Assembly (NCBI RefSeq): GCF_000161835.1
Contig: NZ_GG697169.2
Span: forward strand, 1,048,418 to 1,112,417
Direction of reading: 5' to 3'
Source of the DNA: Thalassobium sp. R2A62
GTDB lineage: Bacteria; Pseudomonadota; Alphaproteobacteria; Rhodobacterales; Rhodobacteraceae
Length of the DNA: 64,000 nt
Below the pieces are notes generated by a model. The model worked only from the letters and a program-made list of their open reading frames with translations. It did no database searches and was not told the origin of the DNA. A program made the translations under genes and the position numbers. The first letter of the stretch is position 1, and each line of letters begins with the position of its first letter. Positions 17,316-26,385 of this stretch are shown here, one piece after another.

Positions 17316-18202
17316 TACCCGTCCTCGGCCAGATCAGCGCGGACTTCATCCAATAGACGCTTGGCTTCTGAGCCTTGCAGCTTTTGAATGTCATCTTGGT
17401 ATTTCAAAACGGCACCCAACGTGTCGGCGATCACATCTGGTGACAGGTTCAAAACATCAAGCGCTAACAAGCACTTGGCCCAATCGATGGTTTCAGCAAC
17501 CCCGGGTCGTTTGAACAAATCTTCGGTGCGCAAACGCTGAACAAAGGCCACGACCTCGCGGCTCAGCGCTTCGGATGCCTCGGGCGCGCGCGCATTTAGA
17601 ATTTCGATTTCGCGGTCAAAGGCCGGATAGTCGACCCAGTGATACAAACACCGCCGTTTGAGCGCGTCATGTACTTCGCGGGTGCGGTTAGATGTTAAGA
17701 TCACAATGGGCGGCTCGGGGGCTGAAATCGTCCCCATCTCGGGGATTGTGACCTGAAAATCAGAGAGTGCTTCGAGGAGGAACGCCTCGAACGGCTCGTC
17801 CGTGCGGTCCAGCTCGTCGATCAGCAGCACGGGCGCACCCGCAGGATCAGGGCGCATTGCATCCAACAAGGGCCGCTCGATCAGAAAGTCGTCGGAAAAC
17901 AGATCAGGCGGTGTCTGACCGCCGGCTTCTGCCGCACGGATCGCCACCATTTGGGCCGCAAAGTTCCATTCATAGACGGCCGACGATGCATCTAGCCCCT
18001 CGTAGCATTGCAGCCGGATCAGCCGCCGCCCCAACGTGGCTGCGATCGCTTTGGCAATCTCGGTCTTGCCCGTGCCAGCCTCGCCTTCGAGAAACAGCGG
18101 CCGCCCTAAACGCAGCGCGAGAAACACAACCGTCGCCAATGCGCGGCCACACACATAGTCCTGCTCAGCCAGCGCCGTTTGCACATCATCGATTGAATTC
18201 AT
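17315..18202 (-). CDS. MoxR-family AAA+ ATPase, CoxD-like
   Basis: 295 residues from the ATG at 18202, which has a clear AGGAGG ribosome site; a longer frame to 18250 lacks one. Walker A is GEAGTGKTE, Walker B is [23 protein letters not shown], and sensor 1 is [18 protein letters not shown]. It is the first gene of the seven-gene molybdenum hydroxylase cluster and probably remodels the large subunit together with the VWA protein to install sulfur/metal. It is divergent from glutaryl-CoA dehydrogenase across about 120 bp. Confidence 0.92.
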   Translation of the reverse strand: MNSIDDVQTALAEQDYVCGRALATVVFLALRLGRPLFLEGEAGTGKTEIAKAIAATLGRRLIRLQCYEGLDASSAVYEWNFAAQMVAIRAAEAGGQTPPDLFSDDFLIERPLLDAMRPDPAGAPVLLIDELDRTDEPFEAFLLEALSDFQVTIPEMGTISAPEPPIVILTSNRTREVHDALKRRCLYHWVDYPAFDREIEILNARAPEASEALSREVVAFVQRLRTEDLFKRPGVAETIDWAKCLLALDVLNLSPDVIADTLGAVLKYQDDIQKLQGSEAKRLLDEVRADLAEDG

Positions 18203-18292
18203 GCGACATCCTCCTGCTATATTAGCTGCATTGATGCCCTGCGGCGTCAAGGCACTTCACAACGATTGCACCCAGACAGCCCCCCAGATAGG

Positions 18293-18307
18293 TTGCGATC
18301 AACGCAA
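18293..18307. promoter_or_regulatory. Palindrome TTGCG-N5-CGCAA upstream of glutaryl-CoA dehydrogenase
   Basis: TTGCGATCAACGCAA has perfect 5-bp arms in the 121-bp divergent region, 16 bp before the gcdH start. It is a plausible operator position for a repressor; no regulator is identified. Confidence 0.3.
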
Positions 18308-18323
18308 TTCGAAAGGCCGCGCC

Positions 18324-19547
18324 ATGAACGCAAATACCTCCATTCTTTCGCCCAAAGATGCCCCCGATCTGGGCCGGTTTGATTGGCAAGATGCCTTTCG
18401 TCTTGATGACCAGCTGACCGAAGACGAACGTATGCTGCGTGACGCGGCCGGTGAGTTTGCGCAATCTGAACTGCAGCCGGGCGTGACGGCGGCCTACCGA
18501 GACGAGGTCACGGCGCCGGGGCTCTTTAAGCAGATGGGCGACGCGGGGCTCTTGGGGTCGACCATTCCCGAAACATATGGCGGTTTGGGCGCGAATTACG
18601 TGACCTACGGCCTGATTGCCCGCGAAATCGAACGTGTGGATTCTGGCTACCGCAGCATGATGTCAGTGCAATCCTCGCTCGTTATGTATCCGATTTACGC
18701 CTACGGGTCCGAAGAGCAGCGCCAGAAATACCTGCCCGGCCTGTCTGCAGGCACCTTGATCGGCTGTTTTGGCCTGACCGAACCTGACGCGGGATCTGAC
18801 CCAGCGGGCATGAAGACAATCGCGCGCAAGACCGACACAGGTTATGTGCTTAACGGCTCAAAGATGTGGATTTCCAACAGCCCCATCGCGGATGTCTTTG
18901 TCATCTGGGCCAAATCCGAGGCCCACGGTGGCAAGATCCGTGGTTTTGTTCTTGAAAAAGGCATGGACGGATTGTCGGCCCCAAAGATTGGTGGCAAACT
19001 GTCGCTGCGTGCGTCGATAACTGGCGAAATTGTCATGCAAGATGTTGCTGTTGGCGAAGATGCGCTGTTGCCCAATGTTCAAGGGCTCAAAGGTCCGTTT
19101 GGCTGTCTGAACCGCGCACGCTACGGGATTTCGTGGGGCGTTATGGGCGCTGCCGAGTTCTGTTGGCACGCGGCTCTGCAATACGGACTGGACCGGAAAC
19201 AGTTTGATAAACCAATTGCCCAGACCCAGCTGTTCCAGCTCAAGTTGGCCAATATGCAGACCGAAATCACCTTGGGTCTTCAGGGCTCGTTGCGGGTCGG
19301 ACGTTTGATGGACGAGGCGAACGCCGCCCCTGAAATGATCAGCCTGATGAAACGCAACAACTGCGGCAAAGCACTAGAGATCGCACGCCATGCCCGAGAT
19401 ATGCACGGTGGCAACGGTATTTCCGAGGATTTCCAAGTCATGCGCCACATGGTTAACCTAGAGACGGTAAACACGTATGAGGGGACCCATGACGTGCACG
19501 CGCTTATCCTAGGTCGTGCACAAACAGGACTTCAGGCATTTTTCTAG
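18324..19547 (+). CDS. gcdH: Glutaryl-CoA dehydrogenase
   Basis: 407-residue acyl-CoA dehydrogenase oxidising and decarboxylating glutaryl-CoA to crotonyl-CoA in lysine/tryptophan degradation. Its full-length similarity to GcdH is strong by recollection. [15 protein letters not shown] includes the Arg that binds the substrate carboxylate. [13 protein letters not shown] is the FAD loop, and the catalytic base Glu lies in [23 protein letters not shown] and [10 protein letters not shown] are also characteristic. The ATG at 18324 has GAAAGG upstream; the frame extends further 5' but into the divergent promoter region. It is a single gene, so the partner CoA-transferase is not here. Confidence 0.92.
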   Translation: MNANTSILSPKDAPDLGRFDWQDAFRLDDQLTEDERMLRDAAGEFAQSELQPGVTAAYRDEVTAPGLFKQMGDAGLLGSTIPETYGGLGANYVTYGLIAREIERVDSGYRSMMSVQSSLVMYPIYAYGSEEQRQKYLPGLSAGTLIGCFGLTEPDAGSDPAGMKTIARKTDTGYVLNGSKMWISNSPIADVFVIWAKSEAHGGKIRGFVLEKGMDGLSAPKIGGKLSLRASITGEIVMQDVAVGEDALLPNVQGLKGPFGCLNRARYGISWGVMGAAEFCWHAALQYGLDRKQFDKPIAQTQLFQLKLANMQTEITLGLQGSLRVGRLMDEANAAPEMISLMKRNNCGKALEIARHARDMHGGNGISEDFQVMRHMVNLETVNTYEGTHDVHALILGRAQTGLQAFF

Positions 19548-19573
19548 GGATTTTAACCAAATTGGCCTGAAAT

Positions 19574-19600
19574 TGGCACAACGCCCCCCCAATTGTGCCA
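19574..19600. promoter_or_regulatory. Inverted repeat TGGCACAA/TTGTGCCA
   Basis: Perfect 8-bp arms (19574-19581 and 19593-19600) around an 11-nt C-rich spacer, between gcdH and the next gene. It is not followed by a T tract. It may be an operator for the downstream gene or a weak gcdH terminator. Confidence 0.4.
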
Positions 19601-19653
19601 TATTCGACCTCAATACGCTTAGAAAAGAATTTAAATCGACCTGAGGCATCTCA

Positions 19654-20580
19654 ATGAAAGACGCGCAGACAGAGTTTGACCCTGATCTCACTGGCTTAGA
19701 CAGGCCTCAGTGGATCGACGCGCTTGATGAAGTCGCTGAAGACTTTGGTGCGTTTGACCCGCTGGGCCCAGATCACCAAGCCGCCTTTATCGACGCGGGT
19801 CGTTGTCTTGTTGTTACCTTTGAAACCATCCAGTCCGTGCGCGGCACCGAGCGCGATGAACCTCTGGGCTTTGCCCTCACCCGCAAACACGGATGGTCAT
19901 CCCTTAGCTTGATCTCTGACGGCGACACATGGTTCCGCCATAAGGCCGTTTACGGCTATTTTGACCGTCTGGTTGACGACGGGTTCTTCGAAGACTTTGA
20001 CCAAGTGGTTTTCTTTGGCGCAGGTCATGCAGGATATGCAGCGTGTGCTTATTCCGTCGCAGCACCGGGTGCTCGGGTTCTGGCCCTTCGCCCCCAATCG
20101 ACGCTAGATCCGACAATTGCCGGCTGGGACCACCGTTATCCAAAAATGCGCCGGACGTCCTTTAGCGACAGATACGGCTATGCCCCTGACATGATTGATG
20201 GCGTGGACAAGGCGTTCATTATCTACAACCGCAATGATGATTTGGACGCAATGCATGCGTCCCACTTTGCGCGTCCTCATTCCAACGCGACACTGCTGCA
20301 GACGACACACACCGATATGCGGCTCGAACGCGATATCGAAGCGATGGGCCTAACCCATACGCTGATCGAGGCTGCGATGGACGACACCCTATCACGCCAG
20401 ACATGGGCCACCCTTTGGCGCGCACGGCGCGAACACGTACCCTATCTGCGCAAATTGGTTGGTTCGCTAGAGGGTGCGGGCCGGACCCGCATGCTCCAAG
20501 CGGTGTGTGAATTCGCCACCACCGATCAACAACGACCCTTCTTTCAAAAGCGCCTCAACGAAACCGCCGAAGACGCTTGA
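19654..20580 (+). CDS. Conserved alphaproteobacterial protein of unknown function (alpha/beta-hydrolase-like region)
   Basis: 308 residues without signal peptide or membrane segment. The central segment FFGAGHAGYAACAYSVAAPGARVLALRPQSTLDP resembles the nucleophile-elbow region of alpha/beta hydrolases, but the elbow position reads G-A-G-H-A-G, lacking the usual Ser. I recall rhodobacterial homologues mislabelled as phosphoadenosine phosphosulfate reductase; no PAPS loop or ECGLH motif is visible. The C-terminus is rich in Arg (WRARREHVPYLRKL). It is a single gene with an inverted repeat 5' and a terminator 3'. Function unknown. Confidence 0.75.
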   Translation: MKDAQTEFDPDLTGLDRPQWIDALDEVAEDFGAFDPLGPDHQAAFIDAGRCLVVTFETIQSVRGTERDEPLGFALTRKHGWSSLSLISDGDTWFRHKAVYGYFDRLVDDGFFEDFDQVVFFGAGHAGYAACAYSVAAPGARVLALRPQSTLDPTIAGWDHRYPKMRRTSFSDRYGYAPDMIDGVDKAFIIYNRNDDLDAMHASHFARPHSNATLLQTTHTDMRLERDIEAMGLTHTLIEAAMDDTLSRQTWATLWRARREHVPYLRKLVGSLEGAGRTRMLQAVCEFATTDQQRPFFQKRLNETAEDA

Positions 20581-20593
20581 GGCGACCCTAAAA

Positions 20594-20626
20594 CGAAAAA
20601 GGCCCCGCAATTGCAGGGCCTTTTCG
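20594..20626. terminator. Bidirectional terminator
   Basis: CGAAAAAGGCCC (20594-20605) pairs with GGGCCTTTTCG (20616-20626) with one bulged A, around a GC-capped loop. It lies between convergent genes, and the A/T flanks serve both strands. Confidence 0.85.
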
Positions 20627-20642
20627 CATTTGTGGGTCTAAC

Positions 20643-20858
20643 TTAACGCCACAGATAGTCGCGAAAGACGTGACGCGCGATGTCTTCGCGGGCGATGCCC
20701 ATCTTTGCCAACTGTGCGTCTGTCTTCGAGTTCAGCGCTTCGAACTGATCGCTGCGGCTCCGAGCTTCGGCGACCGAGACGAAGAAATCGCCGATCGTTA
20801 CGGCCAGACGGCGCAATGGGCTCACTGAAACTGCGGGTGTATTTGTACTGCTTGCCAT
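20643..20858 (-). CDS. DUF1127 (YjiS-like) small protein
   Basis: 71 residues. The C-terminal LNSKTDAQLAKMGIAREDIARHVFRD is the DUF1127 motif (a short helix-loop-helix rich in Arg/Asp). A GAGGTGA ribosome site lies 6 nt before the ATG. In related alphaproteobacteria some small DUF1127 proteins bind RNA or influence phosphate and RNA metabolism; which type this is cannot be told. Confidence 0.8.
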   Translation of the reverse strand: MASSTNTPAVSVSPLRRLAVTIGDFFVSVAEARSRSDQFEALNSKTDAQLAKMGIAREDIARHVFRDYLWR

Positions 20859-21003
20859 GGTTGGTCACCTCGGGTTGATCAAATAACTGGTATGAGAGCC
20901 ATATAAGACCCAACCCTGCGAGGTGTAGAGACAATGCCGCAATGCGGCTATGCGCCTGCGACATTGCTGATTTTACGCGATAACTAAACGCGGCAGCGCA
21001 GCA

Positions 21004-21327
21004 TTAGCTGTCGTCAGAAGATTCAACAGCCTCTTCGACTGCGTCCTTCTTTTTGCCATAGATCAGGCCGCGGACGATTGCAATGATACGCATTCCGAAC
21101 AGACCAATCAGACCGCCAAAGATCAGACCGAAGGCTGAGCCACTACCACCAACAGCCGCAATCACAAGGCTCGCGACGATCAACGCAGCGATAAAGGCCA
21201 GCGTATGCTTTTCGCCCTCGCCCACAGGCATGTGCGGCGTCAGGCGATTGATGATGTGCTCGCCGACAAAGTTCTGGATGTAAGGTATCGATGCACCAGC
21301 CGCGATTGCGATGATAAAGTTGATCAT
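21004..21327 (-). CDS. Small integral membrane protein, unknown function
   Basis: 107 residues from the ATG at 21327, which has a GGGGGAAA ribosome site. Hydrophobic segments lie near the N-terminus (INFIIAIAAGASIPYI) and at about residues 42-60 and 65-85 (FIAALIVASLVIAAVGG, FGLIFGGLIGLFGMRIIAIV). An acidic tail (EEAVESSDDS) is probably cytoplasmic. The family is unknown to me. It is divergent from pyrC. Confidence 0.65.
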   Translation of the reverse strand: MINFIIAIAAGASIPYIQNFVGEHIINRLTPHMPVGEGEKHTLAFIAALIVASLVIAAVGGSGSAFGLIFGGLIGLFGMRIIAIVRGLIYGKKKDAVEEAVESSDDS

Positions 21328-21457
21328 GGAAATTTCCCCCGAATTGATCCGTTTCCAGCAACTTATGCACATAACTGGGTCGGTACAGGGGGGAAACGCG
21401 CCTGATCACCTCAACAGACCCTAGCGCGGCGTCAGACTTTGTTGTACGCGAACGCCC

Positions 21458-22510
21458 ATGGCAGACAAAAACATGACATCCCTGACGATCCGACGCCCTG
21501 ACGATTGGCACCTTCATTTACGCGATGGCGACATGCTCGCTGCTGTGGCTCCGGAAACGGCACGCCACTTTGGCCGCGCCATCATCATGCCGAACCTCGT
21601 ACCACCTGTTGTTCGGATGGAAGACGCGGTGGCCTACCGCGACCGGATCATGGCCGTCGTGCCCGAAACGGCAAACTTTCAACCGTTGATGACCCTGTAT
21701 TTGACAGAAGAAACAGACCCCAGCGACGTGATCGCCGCCCACAAGGCCGGCATCGCCACCGCGGCCAAGCTCTATCCCGCAGGTGCGACTACCAACTCGG
21801 CCTCGGGCGTCAAGAATATGAGCGCTGTGCGCCCTGTTCTCGAGGCGATGGCTGAAGCCGGAATGCCACTGTGCGTCCATGGCGAAGTCACCAACAGCGA
21901 GATCGACATCTTTGACCGCGAGGCCGTGTTCATCGACAAGGTGCTCAAACCTCTGCGCAAGCGTATCCCTGATTTGCGTGTCATTATGGAGCACGTGACC
22001 ACGCAGGATGCTGTTGATTACGTCCGCGACACGCCCAAGAACCTTGGCGCGACGATCACGACGCACCATTTGATCATCAACCGCAATCATATCCTCGCTG
22101 GTGGCATTCGCCCGCATTATTACTGCCTGCCCGTGGCCAAGCGCGAACGCCATCGCATTGCGTTGGTGCAGGCCGCGATTTCGGGCGACAAGCGGTTCTT
22201 CCTTGGCACCGACAGTGCGCCACACATCGATCCGGCCAAGCTGCAGGAATGTGGGTGCGCTGGCGTCTTTTCGGCCTCGAACACGATGTCCTGCCTTGCA
22301 GAGGTCTTTGACGTCGCAGGCGCCCTGCCCAAGCTCGAGGCGTTTTCATCGCTGAACGGCCCCGCATTCTACCGCCTGCCCCCGAACGACAGCACGATCA
22401 CGCTGACCAAGGGCGAACCGGTTGACTACCCCACACATATTCAGACCGGCGAAGGCCCAGTCACCGTCTTTGACCCCGGTTTCCCGCTGCACTGGCGTGT
22501 TGACGCCTAA
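21458..22510 (+). CDS. pyrC: Dihydroorotase
   Basis: 350 residues of the class II, E. coli-type dihydroorotase: zinc enzyme cyclising carbamoyl-aspartate to dihydroorotate. The metal-binding HxH is in [13 protein letters not shown]. The lysine expected to be carbamylated is in [13 protein letters not shown], further ligands in CVHGE and VIMEHVTT, and the catalytic Asp in [12 protein letters not shown] 21458 or ATG 21473 may be the start; neither has an obvious ribosome site. pyrE follows 30 nt downstream, forming a pyrimidine pair. Confidence 0.94.
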   Translation: MADKNMTSLTIRRPDDWHLHLRDGDMLAAVAPETARHFGRAIIMPNLVPPVVRMEDAVAYRDRIMAVVPETANFQPLMTLYLTEETDPSDVIAAHKAGIATAAKLYPAGATTNSASGVKNMSAVRPVLEAMAEAGMPLCVHGEVTNSEIDIFDREAVFIDKVLKPLRKRIPDLRVIMEHVTTQDAVDYVRDTPKNLGATITTHHLIINRNHILAGGIRPHYYCLPVAKRERHRIALVQAAISGDKRFFLGTDSAPHIDPAKLQECGCAGVFSASNTMSCLAEVFDVAGALPKLEAFSSLNGPAFYRLPPNDSTITLTKGEPVDYPTHIQTGEGPVTVFDPGFPLHWRVDA

Positions 22511-22540
22511 TACCACCTCTCGTTCCAGAAAGAGTCTGCC

Positions 22541-23218
22541 ATGATCCCCACCAGTTTCCCCAGCAAAGAAGAAATGGCCCGTCTGACGGCGCGCATGTTG
22601 CTCGAAATCGAAGCCGTGCACTTTAACGCAGACGAGCCGTTCACACTGGCCTCTGGTCTTCCGTCGCCGACCTACATTGATTGCCGGAAACTGATTTCAT
22701 ACCCCCGCATCCGCAGCACCTTGATGGATTTTCTGACCGTCACCGTGATGCGCGAAGCGGGTTTCGAGGCCTTTGACAACGTGGCTGGTGGCGAGACGGC
22801 GGGTATTCCATTTGGCGCATTGGTTGCCGAACGCATGAGCCTGCCAATGACCTATGTGCGCAAAAAGCCCAAAGGCTATGGCCGCAACGCCCGAATCGAA
22901 GGTGTGATGACCGAAGGCCAGCGTGTGCTGCTGGTCGAGGACCTGACCACCGATGGCGGATCCAAGCTTTCATTTGTTGACGCGATCCGCGAAACTGGCG
23001 CGACATGCGGCCATACCGCCGTGATCTTTTACTACGGGATTTTCGAGGAAACGATGAAAACCCTTGGCGATCATGGGGTTGCTCTGCATTCCTTGTGCAC
23101 ATGGTGGGATGTCCTCAACGAGGCCAAGGCCCAAGGTTCGTTCTCAGAGGCAACTTTGGCCGAGGTCGAGACGTTCCTGACTGCGCCTCGGGCATGGCAG
23201 GATGCACGCGCAAAATAA
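22541..23218 (+). CDS. pyrE: Orotate phosphoribosyltransferase
   Basis: 225 residues, transferring ribose-5-phosphate from PRPP to orotate. The PRPP-binding signature [14 protein letters not shown] is present, together with [18 protein letters not shown] at the N-terminus and [20 protein letters not shown], whose basic loop closes over PRPP. It is co-oriented with pyrC 30 nt upstream. No clear terminator follows except a palindrome at 23274-23301 that overlaps the dnaB promoter candidate. Confidence 0.93.
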   Translation: MIPTSFPSKEEMARLTARMLLEIEAVHFNADEPFTLASGLPSPTYIDCRKLISYPRIRSTLMDFLTVTVMREAGFEAFDNVAGGETAGIPFGALVAERMSLPMTYVRKKPKGYGRNARIEGVMTEGQRVLLVEDLTTDGGSKLSFVDAIRETGATCGHTAVIFYYGIFEETMKTLGDHGVALHSLCTWWDVLNEAKAQGSFSEATLAEVETFLTAPRAWQDARAK

Positions 23219-23259
23219 TTTATTTTGCTGCGGCGATTTCCCGCCAAAACCACTAAATA

Positions 23260-23301
23260 TTGACGAACAGCACCTCACACCCTCATAATATGAGGTGTGA
23301 G
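23260..23301 (+). promoter_or_regulatory. Candidate dnaB promoter with palindrome over the -10
   Basis: TTGACG (23260-23265), an 18-nt spacer and CATAAT (23284-23289) form a sigma-70-like promoter. The -10 box sits at the tip of a 12-bp inverted repeat (arms 23274-23286 and 23290-23301, one bulged C, loop AAT). The predicted start of transcription would fall in the right arm. The palindrome could be an operator or, less likely, a pyrE terminator (T-poor downstream). Confidence 0.5.
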
Positions 23302-23324
23302 TGGGGTCAGGTTTTATCCTCGAG

Positions 23325-23333
23325 TTATCCACA
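23325..23333 (+). promoter_or_regulatory. Consensus DnaA box in the dnaB leader
   Basis: TTATCCACA matches the 9-mer DnaA consensus exactly. It lies about 30 nt downstream of the candidate promoter and 94 nt before the dnaB start, suggesting DnaA control of the replicative helicase gene. Only one perfect box is present, so this is not an origin. Confidence 0.55.
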
Positions 23334-23426
23334 AGAACATACCGTTTGCACCGCAAATCACAGCGACGTTATACCGATCTAGCAATACGCTCTTGGGTGG
23401 GCACAATGGGGTGAGTGAGGCAGCAG

Positions 23427-24929
23427 ATGAACGAGATTTCTTCTATTCCAGCGGGTCAGGTACAACCGACCGACGCAGATACGATGCCCCATTCGATTGA
23501 AGCCGAGCAACAGCTGTTGGGCGCGATCCTGACAAACAATGACGTCTTCGAGCGTGTCTCATCGATCATTCAGCCTGAACATTTCTACGACCCCGTACAT
23601 GCGTTGATTTATGAAACAGCGTCTGCCCGCATTGCCAAAAATGCGTTGGCCAGCCCTGTCACGCTCAAGGCATTTCTCGAGGACGATCCGGGCCTTCAGG
23701 AACTGGGTGGCCCCGCCTACCTCGCCCGTCTCGCAGGTGCCGCAATCAGCGCCTTTGCCGCGCGCGACTACGCACAGATGATCTATGATTTCGCGATCCG
23801 TCGCGAATTGATTGGCTTGGGCCAAGACATCGCTGCCAAAGCGGGCCGCGTCGAAATCGACAGCGAACCAACCGAACAGATCGTCCAAGCCGAACAAAAG
23901 CTTTATGCGCTGGCGGAAAAAGGTCAGGCCGAGCGTGGCTTCCAATCTTTCCTCTCTGCCGTGACCGAGGCAGTGAACACCGCCAACGCCGCGTATCAAC
24001 GTGACGGTGGTCTTTCAGGTGTCTCAACCGGCCTGATCGATCTGGACAAAAAACTTGGTGGTTTGCACCGTTCTGACCTGTTGATCCTCGCTGGACGTCC
24101 ATCGATGGGTAAAACGTCACTCGCGACCAACATCGCGTTTAACGTGGCCAAGGCCTACCGCAAAGGTGCGCTGCAAGACGGCACCGAAGGTGCGGTCAAC
24201 GGCGGTGTCGTGGGCTTCTACAGCCTCGAGATGAGCGCCGAGCAGCTCGCCGCACGTATCTTGTCCGAAGCCTCGGAAATCCCGTCCCAACAGATCCGGT
24301 CCGGCGATATGACCGAGGGTGAATTCCGCCGTTTTGTCGAGGCTGCCAAATCGCTCGAGGCATGCCCGCTCTACATCGACGACACACCTGCCCTGCCGAT
24401 CAGCCAACTGTCCGCACGGGCACGACGCCTGAAACGGACCCATGGGCTAGATGTTTTGATCATCGACTATCTCCAGCTGGTGCGCGGCACAGGCAAAGGC
24501 GAAAACCGCGTGAACGAGATCTCCGAGATCACAATGGGCCTCAAGGCGATTGCCAAGGAACTCGACATCCCCGTGATCGCCCTGTCCCAGCTGTCACGTC
24601 AGGTGGAAAACCGCGACGACAAACGCCCGCAGCTGTCTGACTTACGTGAATCCGGATCGATCGAGCAAGACGCCGACGTCGTCATGTTCGTCTACCGCGC
24701 CGAATACTACAAAGAGCGCGAAAAACCGGCGGATCACGAGCTGGATAAAATCGCCTTGTGGCAAGAAGAGATGGAAGCCCTGCACGGCAAGGCCGACGTC
24801 ATCATCGGCAAACAGCGCCACGGTCCAATTGGCGATGTTCAACTGTCCTTCGAAGGTCGCTTTACCCGCTTTGGCAATCTGGTCCAGCAATGGCAGGGCG
24901 GCGGTGGCAGCGGCGACACCGAATTCTAA
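23427..24929 (+). CDS. dnaB: Replicative DNA helicase
   Basis: 500 residues. An N-terminal primase/loader-interacting domain (PHSIEAEQQLLGAILTNND) is followed by a RecA-like motor: Walker A GRPSMGKTSLATN, the Walker B region VLIIDYLQL, and QLSRQVENRDDKRPQLSDLRESGSIEQDAD with the arginine-finger region. ATG 23427 is preferred because GTGAGG lies 6 nt upstream; a GTG four codons earlier is in frame. The stop overlaps the ATG of the next, frameshifted gene (TAATG). Confidence 0.94.
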   Translation: MNEISSIPAGQVQPTDADTMPHSIEAEQQLLGAILTNNDVFERVSSIIQPEHFYDPVHALIYETASARIAKNALASPVTLKAFLEDDPGLQELGGPAYLARLAGAAISAFAARDYAQMIYDFAIRRELIGLGQDIAAKAGRVEIDSEPTEQIVQAEQKLYALAEKGQAERGFQSFLSAVTEAVNTANAAYQRDGGLSGVSTGLIDLDKKLGGLHRSDLLILAGRPSMGKTSLATNIAFNVAKAYRKGALQDGTEGAVNGGVVGFYSLEMSAEQLAARILSEASEIPSQQIRSGDMTEGEFRRFVEAAKSLEACPLYIDDTPALPISQLSARARRLKRTHGLDVLIIDYLQLVRGTGKGENRVNEISEITMGLKAIAKELDIPVIALSQLSRQVENRDDKRPQLSDLRESGSIEQDADVVMFVYRAEYYKEREKPADHELDKIALWQEEMEALHGKADVIIGKQRHGPIGDVQLSFEGRFTRFGNLVQQWQGGGGSGDTEF

Positions 24930-25325
24930 TGCGCCACGCGCTGACCGACGTCGATCATGTCACCCTTTGCGTGAGCGATCTAGAGAAGTCCATCGCATTC
25001 TACCGCAACGTTCTGGGCGCCAAGCTGCGCGCACAATGGGCCACTGGCTGTTATTTTGAACTGGGCACCCTCTTGTCTGGAACAATCGGGCAGCGTAACA
25101 CCTCGCAGCGACGACAGTCACATTGCGTTTTCCACGACCGGTGATCTGACCGATTGGGACAACCATCTGCGCCAAAATGCCCAGATTTGGAAGGAAAACC
25201 ACAGCCCCGACCCGTCGGTTTACTTCCTTGACCCAGATGGTCACAAACTGGAACTCCACAGTGGCACCCTCGCCAGCCGGCTTGCCCATTATTCCACCCG
25301 CTCTGATGTAACTTTGTATGACTGA
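24929..25325 (+). pseudogene. VOC-family (glyoxalase/bleomycin-resistance-like) gene, frameshifted
   Basis: The first frame starts at the ATG overlapping the dnaB stop and encodes ALTDVDHVTLCVSDLEKS followed by AFYRNVLGAKLRAQWATGCYFELGTL, a clear VOC first half. At about 25060-25075 the homology continues in another frame (CLEQSGSVTPRSDDSHIAFSTTGD, then FLDPDGHKLELHSG), ending at 25325. One base appears to be lost (or two gained) where TLWLCLEQ would be expected. The two halves together would form one roughly 130-residue domain with metal-binding His and Glu positions. It may be a real pseudogene or an assembly error. The 3' end overlaps the next gene by 8 nt. Confidence 0.75.
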
Positions 25326-26385
25326 CCCAATCATGACACGCCGCACCACGCTCGCTGGTCTCGCCAGTCTACCGCTTGCCTCATCGGCATTGGCAGGCGT
25401 TCCCGCGGGCTATGTCGTCCCAGCCGAAGAGGCCCCGCACCAAGCGACGATTATGATGTGGCCCAACCACAGGTCCGTCTATGACGATCCGGTGTTTTTG
25501 CGGATGACGCAGGCGACAATCCTGAACATCGCCAACACTATCGCGGACCTTGAACCTGTGTTCCTTTGTGCCCACAGTGACCATCACGCCGCTCTGCGGT
25601 CTCGTCTGTCAGGTAACGTGACCCTCTGGGACATCCCGACCGAAGATCTCTGGGCCCGAGACGCAGGTCCCCTGTTCACCCAAAATCGTGCGGGCGACCT
25701 CGCCGTCAGCCGCCTTCAGTTCAACGGCTGGGGCGACAAACAAATCCACACCAATGACAGCCAAGTCGCACGCCGCGTGGCAGACCGTTTAGGCGTCCCG
25801 CTCTTTGACACGGGCCTTACCGGCGAGGCTGGCGGTGTCGAGCAAGACGGACATGGTAGCTTGATGGCGCACCGCAGCTCTTGGATAAACCCGAACCGCA
25901 ATCGCGGCAGCGAGGCCGAAATCACGTCCCGTTTGCTGGCCGCTTACGGCGCTGATCGCATGGTATGGTCTGACGGTGTCATGGGCGAAGACATCACCGA
26001 CTACCACATCGACAGCCTTGCGCGCTTTACCGGCCCTGAACGTGTCTTGATCAACCTGCCCAACCGTTTTGATCAAGAAGACCCCTTTGCCCAAGCTGCA
26101 GGCGACAGCTTTGATATTCTGTCTGAAACGCTAGACGTGCATATGATCCGCGAACCTGTCAAACGGCGCGTTCGTGATCCTGAATTTGTGGCGTCTTACG
26201 CGAATTACTACGTCTGCAACGGCGCTGTGATCCTTGCTCAGTTTGGTGATCCAAAAGCAGACAAGATCGCCGCTGACACGCTGGCCAGCCATTACCCAGG
26301 ACGGGACATCATCGCCCTGAACGTCGACCCATTAGGCGAACTGGGCGGCGGCATCCACTGTGCAACACAGCAGGTCCCCGCATGA
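25318..26385 (+). CDS. Agmatine deiminase-family protein with Tat-like signal
   Basis: 355 residues of the peptidyl-arginine/agmatine deiminase family, hydrolysing a guanidino group to a ureido group plus ammonia. Active-site motifs: EDLWARDAGPLF, EAGGVEQDGHG, DYHIDSLARF (catalytic His) and the nucleophilic Cys in GGGIHCATQQVPA. The N-terminus MTRRTTLAGLASLPLASSALAG looks like a twin-arginine signal with AxA cleavage, so the enzyme is predicted to be periplasmic, unlike cytoplasmic AguA. The ATG at 25333 would give a shorter n-region. The stop overlaps the next gene by 4 nt. Confidence 0.85.
   Translation: MTDPIMTRRTTLAGLASLPLASSALAGVPAGYVVPAEEAPHQATIMMWPNHRSVYDDPVFLRMTQATILNIANTIADLEPVFLCAHSDHHAALRSRLSGNVTLWDIPTEDLWARDAGPLFTQNRAGDLAVSRLQFNGWGDKQIHTNDSQVARRVADRLGVPLFDTGLTGEAGGVEQDGHGSLMAHRSSWINPNRNRGSEAEITSRLLAAYGADRMVWSDGVMGEDITDYHIDSLARFTGPERVLINLPNRFDQEDPFAQAAGDSFDILSETLDVHMIREPVKRRVRDPEFVASYANYYVCNGAVILAQFGDPKADKIAADTLASHYPGRDIIALNVDPLGELGGGIHCATQQVPA

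Noticed and set aside
10204-18202. Calling the cluster a true aerobic CO dehydrogenase
   Set aside because: The catalytic loop is AYRGAGR (form II), not AYXCSFR.
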